Positions 8,233 through 12,014 of a DNA stretch of 12,014 bases are shown piece by piece (within the stretch, counting starts at the first letter, position 1; the number at the start of each line of letters is the position of its first letter). The stretch is from Stramenopiles sp. TOSAG23-6 (taxonomy: Eukaryota; Sar). The stretch covers positions 1 to 12,014 of the forward strand of contig LT636226.1 in the NCBI GenBank assembly GCA_900128565.1. Reading direction: 5' to 3'. A program made the translations under genes and the position numbers. A model generated the notes under the pieces. That model saw only the letters and a list, made by a program, of their open reading frames with translations. It made no database searches and was not told where the DNA came from.

Positions 8233-10143
8233 ATGCATCGGGGTCGAGCAAACCCTCGAACTCCGGGTCCAAGACACCAACCCACCAGCTTTTCTTATCC
8301 TGTATTAAAGTTTTCAGTAATTCTTGATGCGTTATCTGGGTTACTACCAGGTCAGCCTGTTACGTTGGACGATCTAAAAAACCCAAAACAGGCTCTTGTA
8401 TGGCGCATTTACGAAGGCTTTGCAGATCTTCTCATGGGTGTGACAAAGGAGGAATTGAATCAACCAGTATTTTCTGGTATTGGGGAGCTGTCTCATCCTG
8501 GTTTGCACGAAGACTCTATTCCACGTTTGGCTTTACTACGCAAGACAGAGAAACTTTTATCAAGTTGTGGATACAAAAATTTCCAGCTCAAAGATCTTCT
8601 CAAACCAAGTCCAGAAGCCCTTCGCAGTCAGCTTAGTGCTGTCATAAACCTTGCTAAATTCCGCGAAGAACGATATGAAACATATTCAGCATATGATGTT
8701 GAAGCTATAGGATTAGAAGAATCACTAGCTCAACAAAATGGAATAAACGAAGAACTTTCCGAGTCGATTGCTGCCATCAAGCTTTCAAAGGAAGAAGAAC
8801 GCCCTGCAGTAGACGCACTTTTAGAAAGTAACACTGATCTTGAAAATCAAGTTAAAATGGCGAATAAGAAACAATCAAAAATGCGCTCTGATACAGCTTC
8901 TTTAAAAAAAGAGTATGAGGCTGCTCGAAATGAAATTGAAAATCTTAAATTTCAAATAGCTGGTGTAAATGTATGTTTTTATTTTATTTTATTTTTTTTC
9001 GGTAAAAAAAAATCGATTTTTTTCATAGTAAATTTTGTACCTAACAAATTTTTTAGAATTTTTTTTGAAATATTTTCCCAAAATATATGAGGCCTGTAGA
9101 ATTTTAGACTCACAAATTGTTCGTTCACCTGAAAGATTGCGAGGAGAAATCGTACATCTCCAACAAACACTTGAAGAAGAAAAGTTATCTCTCCGAAATT
9201 TAACAGAACGTCGCAAAGAATATGAACGTTTTCAAAATTAAATTTTGAATTTTTTTTTCATACGAAATTTTGTACCTAACAATTTTTTTTTTTTCGGTAA
9301 AAAAAAAAAAAATATTTTTCCAAAATACATGAACTTCGACAATCAGCTATCCAGCAAAGTGAGAAAGTGGTTTCAAAGTCAATTGCATTAATGAAGGTTA
9401 TTGCCGATGAACAGAGTAAGTGTAAAAGAGCTGCAAAAGAAATGAAAACAGGTCATCTTCGTGTCCAAGAAAAAACAGCTGAAATTGAGAAAGAAAAAGT
9501 TATTCGACAACATATAACACGAAAACTCGAGAGATTTGGAGAACGATCTGAAAAAACACGTGAAAATTTGGAGGTCAAAATGGAAGCTGCTTCTGATTTA
9601 TTGTATCTTTTTATTTTTTTTCAAATTCGATTTTTTTTTTATAGTAAATTTTGTACCTAACAAATTTGAGTTTTTTTTTTTGAAATATTTTTCCAAAATA
9701 CATAAGTGAAAATCAAAATGAACTTCATGAACTAAAGGAAGAACATCGTAATGACGAAATGCGAATTAATAATCTTGAAAAAGAAGAAATTGGCTTACGA
9801 GCTGAAATTGCAAAGGAAAATTCTGTTTTTAATCAAGTCATGTAGGTTTTTTTTTTTCATTTTTTTTTTTCATACGATATTTTGTACCTAAGGTTTTTAT
9901 CTCATTTTTTTTTTTTCGTAATTTTTTTTTTTTTTTTTTCCCGTAAAATTTTTTATTAAAGAATTCTGAATTGTACATATTTTTTCATAATAAATGTCTA
10001 GCCGGAAACAAGTTTATAATAATCTCGTTAATAAAGTATCCTGCTATAACAGACAAGTTGTGAATTGTATCCAACGACAACATCAAACATCTTTTGAAAA
10101 TACACTAACAGAATGCGACAAAAATTTAATCTCAGATTTATAA
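8233..10143 (+). CDS. NUF2: Kinetochore protein Nuf2 (NDC80 complex), 5 exons
   Basis: Nuf2 pairs with Ndc80 in the four-protein complex that ties kinetochores to microtubule plus ends. Exons 8233-8970, 9092-9227, 9347-9602, 9707-9841 and 10002-10143 join to 1407 nt: 468 aa plus TAA, against 464 aa in human Nuf2. Residues about 18-150 form the calponin-homology head (FSYPVLKFSVILDAL; YEGFADLLMGV; AVINLAKFREERYETY, comparable to the FIHFREACRETYMEF segment of the human protein). The rest is coiled coil; IVRSPERL at about 255-262 matches the family's IVDSPEKL. I chose ATG 8233 because family similarity begins soon after it. Each of the four introns contains the repeat family, and three interrupt frames that would otherwise stop. 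Boundaries use GT and the first workable AG; direct-repeat joins would change only a few residues. Identification as Nuf2 is strong. Confidence 0.93.
8971..9091 (+). repeat. Introner-like intron E5
   Basis: GTATGT start, a lead with TTTTCGGTAAAAAAAA (a short T/A hairpin-like module), core ATAGTAAATTTTGTAC, CTAAC at 9041-9045, then GAAATATTTTCCC and AAAATAT. The first usable AG is ATGAG at 9090-9091; the nearer TTTTAG at 9055-9056 is only about 10 nt past the branch A and would lead to a stop. Removal keeps the frame (phase 0). Confidence 0.85.
9228..9346 (+). repeat. Introner-like intron E6 with a 6-bp direct repeat
   Basis: Core CATACGAAATTTTGTAC, CTAAC at 9276-9280, a TTTTCGGTAAAAAAA module, then ATATTTTTCCAAAATAC. 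ATGAAC occurs exactly before the element (9222-9227) and after it (9329-9334). The 5' site would be GTTTTC, weaker than the GTATGT of other copies. The first AG downstream (AATCAG, 9345-9346) keeps the frame, as does clean removal of 9228-9334. Without removal the coding frame stops at 9239. Confidence 0.8.
9603..9706 (+). repeat. Introner-like intron E7
   Basis: GTATCT start, the lead TTTTTTTTCAAATTCGA shared with E3, core ATAGTAAATTTTGTAC shared with E5, CTAAC at 9657-9661, GAAATATTTTTCC, AAAATAC, and the first usable AG in CATAAG at 9705-9706. Removal keeps the frame (phase 2). A nearer GAG at 9669-9670 lies too close to the branch point and would lead to a stop. Confidence 0.85.
9842..10001 (+). 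repeat. Introner-like intron E8, diverged and longer
   Basis: The exon ends at 9841 and GTAGGT follows; the core is CATACGATATTTTGTAC, and the branch block is CCTAAGG in place of CCTAAC. The second half is a run of T tracts with CGTAA and CCCGTAAAA modules and does not match the others closely. The 3' site TGTCTAG at 10000-10001 keeps the frame (phase 2) and leads into the last Nuf2 exon. At 160 nt it is the longest copy. Confidence 0.72.
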
Positions 10144-10351
10144 GAGAAAAGTAATTTCTAAATCAATTTAAAAAAAAAAAAGAGTTTTTTTTCGTAGTAA
10201 ATTTTGTACCTAATATGTTTTTAAAGTAATTTCGAATATATTTTTTACATTTTATGTATCTGTGTAGACAGACACAAGTGAATTTTGATTATATAAAAAC
10301 ATAATTCTAAACGTAATAATATATATTTGGTTTTATTTTATAATACACGTT
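10144..10351. other. Convergent intergenic region with introner-like copy E9
   Basis: This is the 208-bp space between the Nuf2 stop and the stop of the minus-strand WW gene. The plus strand carries CGTAGTAAATTTTGTACC (10193-10210) and CTAATA, then a T-rich tract ending near TTTTATG, a diverged family member. GTAATT at 10151 and TGTAG at 10266-10267 could mark an intron in the Nuf2 3' untranslated region. No other gene is seen. Confidence 0.55.
10332..10337 (-). terminator. Poly(A) signal AATAAA for the WW gene
   Basis: The minus strand reads AATAAA about 15 nt beyond the TAA stop of the WW gene, a usual place for a eukaryotic polyadenylation signal. In so AT-rich a sequence a chance match is possible. 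Confidence 0.35.
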
Positions 10352-12014
10352 TTAATCAATTGAAAATCCCGGTGGAGGTTCCCATGAAGTTTCTAATGTA
10401 GTTTTGTGATAATAATACGGTTTCCCAACCGGATCAAATGCTTTCGCCCACTCATTTTCATCATCTACGGCAGCTGCTTTTGACGATGATTCTAACTTTC
10501 TTTTGGATGTAACTGTTGTTGCTTCAACTGCTACCTTTGCTTTTGTTTCCGATTTAGCTTTTGTTTTTGCTTTAGCTTTTGCTTCATTTGCTTTAGCTTT
10601 TGTTTTTGCTTTAGCTTTTTCTTTAGCTTTTGCTTCATTTGCTTCAGCTTTTTCTTTAGCTTTAGCTTTTGTTTTTGCTTTAGCTTTTTCTGTAGCTTTT
10701 GCTTCATTTGCTTCAGCTTTTTCTTTAGCTTTAGCTTTTGCTTCATTTGCTTTAGCTTTTTCTTTAGCTTTTGCTTCATTTGCTGCCTTTGTTTTAGATT
10801 TTACGTCTGCCATTGCTTTCGCACCAGCTAACAAAAGGTCTTCATGGGCATCTTTTTCTTTTATTTTCGCTTTANTCNACGCNTTTTTTTGCAGNAANAA
10901 GATCTAATTCTTTGTTTCTTGCAGTAAGTTTTGCTTTTTCTTCGGCTATGACTGCCGCTTTTGCTGCAGCAATTGCATCAATCTTAAATTTTGATGCAGT
11001 AATAGCATCATTCTTTAATTTTTTTGCTTTCATTTTTTTTTCGTCTGATATAGCAGATGCATTGGAAGATTTTTCTAACTTTGCTTTCGATTTAGATTCC
11101 ACTTTGGCTTTTGTTTTTGTTTTAGTTGCTGCCTTTGCTTTTGCTTCAGCTGCTACCTTTGCTTTTGCTTCAGCTGCTGGCTTTGCTTTTGCTTCAGCTG
11201 CTACCTTTGCTTTTGCTTCAGCNGTTGCCTTAGCTTTTGCTTCCGCTTCAGCTGCTGCCTTTGCTTCAGCTGCTGCCTTTGCTTTTGCTTTTGCTTCAGC
11301 TGCTACCTTTGCTTTTGCTTCAGCTGCTACCTTTGCTTTTGCTTCCGCCTTTGCTTTTGCTTCGGCTTCTGATTTAGCTTTTGCTTCAATTGTTGCCTTT
11401 GCTTTTGTTTCCAATTTAGCTCTTGCTCCCGCCTTTGATTTTGTTTCAACTTCCACACTAGATTTTGCCTTTTTTGCGATTTCCTTTGGTTTTCTTTCAA
11501 CTGCTTTAGTTGTTGTTGACTTATTCCGTTTTAGCAAACTTTCTTCTTTTGCATTTGTTACATCTTCGTTATCAGTGTTTTCTAATTTATTGCTTTGCTT
11601 CTTCCATTCTTTGGATACTGCAGAAGATAGTGCCTCAATATGCTCTTCATTATTGATGCCATGCTCATCACAAAATCGTTTTGTTGCTTCATTTGCATTA
11701 TCTCCACTAAACATATGTAAATGCCTCACTTTTCCATTCACCTTCAAAGGTACAGAAAGTAAAGGCATTGCTTTGTTTTGTTTTGGTGGTGGCACTGGTG
11801 GCGATTCAGGCACTGTTTTCGCTCGTTTTGGTGGTGGCACTGGTGGCGATTCAGGCATTGTTTTGTTTTGTTTTGGTGGTGGCACTGGCGGCGATTCAGG
11901 CATTGTTTTGTTTTGTTTTGGTGGTGGCACTGGTGGCGATTCAGGCATTGTTTTGTTTTGTTTTGGTGGTGGCACTGGCGGCGATTCAGGCATTGTTTTG
12001 TTTTGTTTTGGTGG
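10352..12014 (-). CDS. WW-domain protein with proline-rich and Lys/Ala repeats (partial, frame break at Ns)
   Basis: The gene enters from the right edge and ends at TAA 10354-10352. In order: at least five 15-residue units MPESPPVPPPKQNKT (11993-11769, plus a partial unit at the edge); a small domain (VPLKVNGKVRHLHMFSGD...ATKRFCDEHGINNEEHIEAL), unrecognised; a long Lys/Ala/Glu segment with AEAKAKVA units, probably a straight helix; and a C-terminal WW domain, EWAKAFDPVGKPYYYHKTT then LETSWEPPPGF (about 10450-10358), with both Trp and the Tyr block present. WW domains bind proline-rich peptides, and the protein's own PPVPPP repeats are candidate partners. The upstream frame (to about 10872) and downstream frame (from about 10870) differ by one base exactly where five N calls lie (10875-10898). 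The total of 1663 nt is one more than a multiple of three, so I take this as one gene with a base-calling error. Function unknown. Confidence 0.75.
10540..10800 (-). repeat. Lys/Ala hexamer-like coding repeat with a 69-bp unit
   Basis: The minus strand encodes AKAKEKAEANEAK-type sequence made of short GC(T/A)AAA-like steps. Within it a 23-residue unit beginning KEKAEANEAKA occurs twice in tandem (69 bp each). The strict periodicity keeps other frames open as well, which produces spurious open frames on both strands. Confidence 0.75.
11085..11420 (-). repeat. Ala/Lys/Glu coding repeat, AEAKAKVA units
   Basis: Tandem units of about eight residues (24 bp), AEAKAKVA with variants AEAKAKPA and AEAKAKAA, interspersed with shorter ones. 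One N lies at 11223. The composition suggests a long single helix, as in TolA-like linkers. Collapse or expansion during assembly is possible here. Confidence 0.75.
11769..12014 (-). repeat. 45-bp tandem repeat encoding proline-rich units
   Basis: Five full 45-bp units and a partial one at the window edge encode MPESPPVPPPKQNKT. Three are identical in protein; one reads KRAKT at its end and one starts with Val. The array continues beyond the window, so its copy number is unknown. Confidence 0.9.

Noticed and set aside
9239-9241. Premature stop making Nuf2 a pseudogene
   Set aside because: The stop lies inside element E6; splicing restores a full-length 468-aa protein, and all other exons are intact.
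10531-10779. 82-codon Lys/Gln/Leu minus-strand frame
   Set aside because: It is a shifted reading of the same short-period repeat and has no other sequence.
10503-10907. Plus-strand open frame encoding Phe/Ala repeats, membrane-like
   Set aside because: It is the reverse of the Lys/Ala repeat; the WW domain at the end of the minus frame shows which strand is coding.

Overview
The window is nuclear DNA from a single-celled eukaryote (a protist). It is strongly AT-rich, with genes on both strands, spliceosomal introns, and eukaryote-only proteins: a kinetochore Nuf2, a Sin3-type PAH protein, a RanBP2-type zinc finger, an IQ/cyclic-nucleotide-fold protein and a WW protein. TAA and TGA both act as stops, so the code looks standard. 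I cannot name the species.

Layout. (1) 1-2611, minus: a PAH-domain protein with an N-terminal CxxC/HxxxC finger; its 3' end runs off the left edge inside an intron. (2) 2612-2973: a divergent promoter region with CRE-like TGACGTCA sites. (3) 2974-3603, plus: a small RanBP2-type zinc-finger protein. (4) 3650-8093, plus, three exons: a roughly 1412-aa protein with a duplicated Trp-rich motif, an IQ motif, an 11-residue repeat and three divergent cyclic-nucleotide-binding folds. (5) 8233-10143, plus, five exons: Nuf2; the spliced model gives 468 aa, close to human Nuf2 (464 aa). (6) 10352-12014, minus, open at the right edge: a protein with proline-rich repeats, long Lys/Ala repeats and a C-terminal WW domain, with a frame break at ambiguous bases.

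The most interesting feature is a repeat family that makes up the introns. All eight introns I can place with confidence carry the same core: a T-rich lead, a palindrome close to GTACGAAATTTCGTAC, a branch-point-like CCTAAC, a T-rich tract with GAAATATTTTTCC, and an end near AAAATAC. They lie in three unrelated genes on both strands, always in the sense direction of the host gene. Some are flanked by 4-6 bp direct repeats. This fits introner-like elements, mobile DNA that brings its own splice signals. Two further copies lie outside coding introns: a truncated one fills the 46-bp gap between genes 3 and 4, and one lies downstream of the Nuf2 stop. Introners are known in other protists; whether this family has been described cannot be told from the sequence alone.

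The genes do not form an obvious pathway. Nuf2 acts at the kinetochore, the PAH protein probably in transcriptional repression, and the IQ/cyclic-nucleotide protein in signalling or a cytoskeletal or ciliary structure; these roles are inferred from domains.
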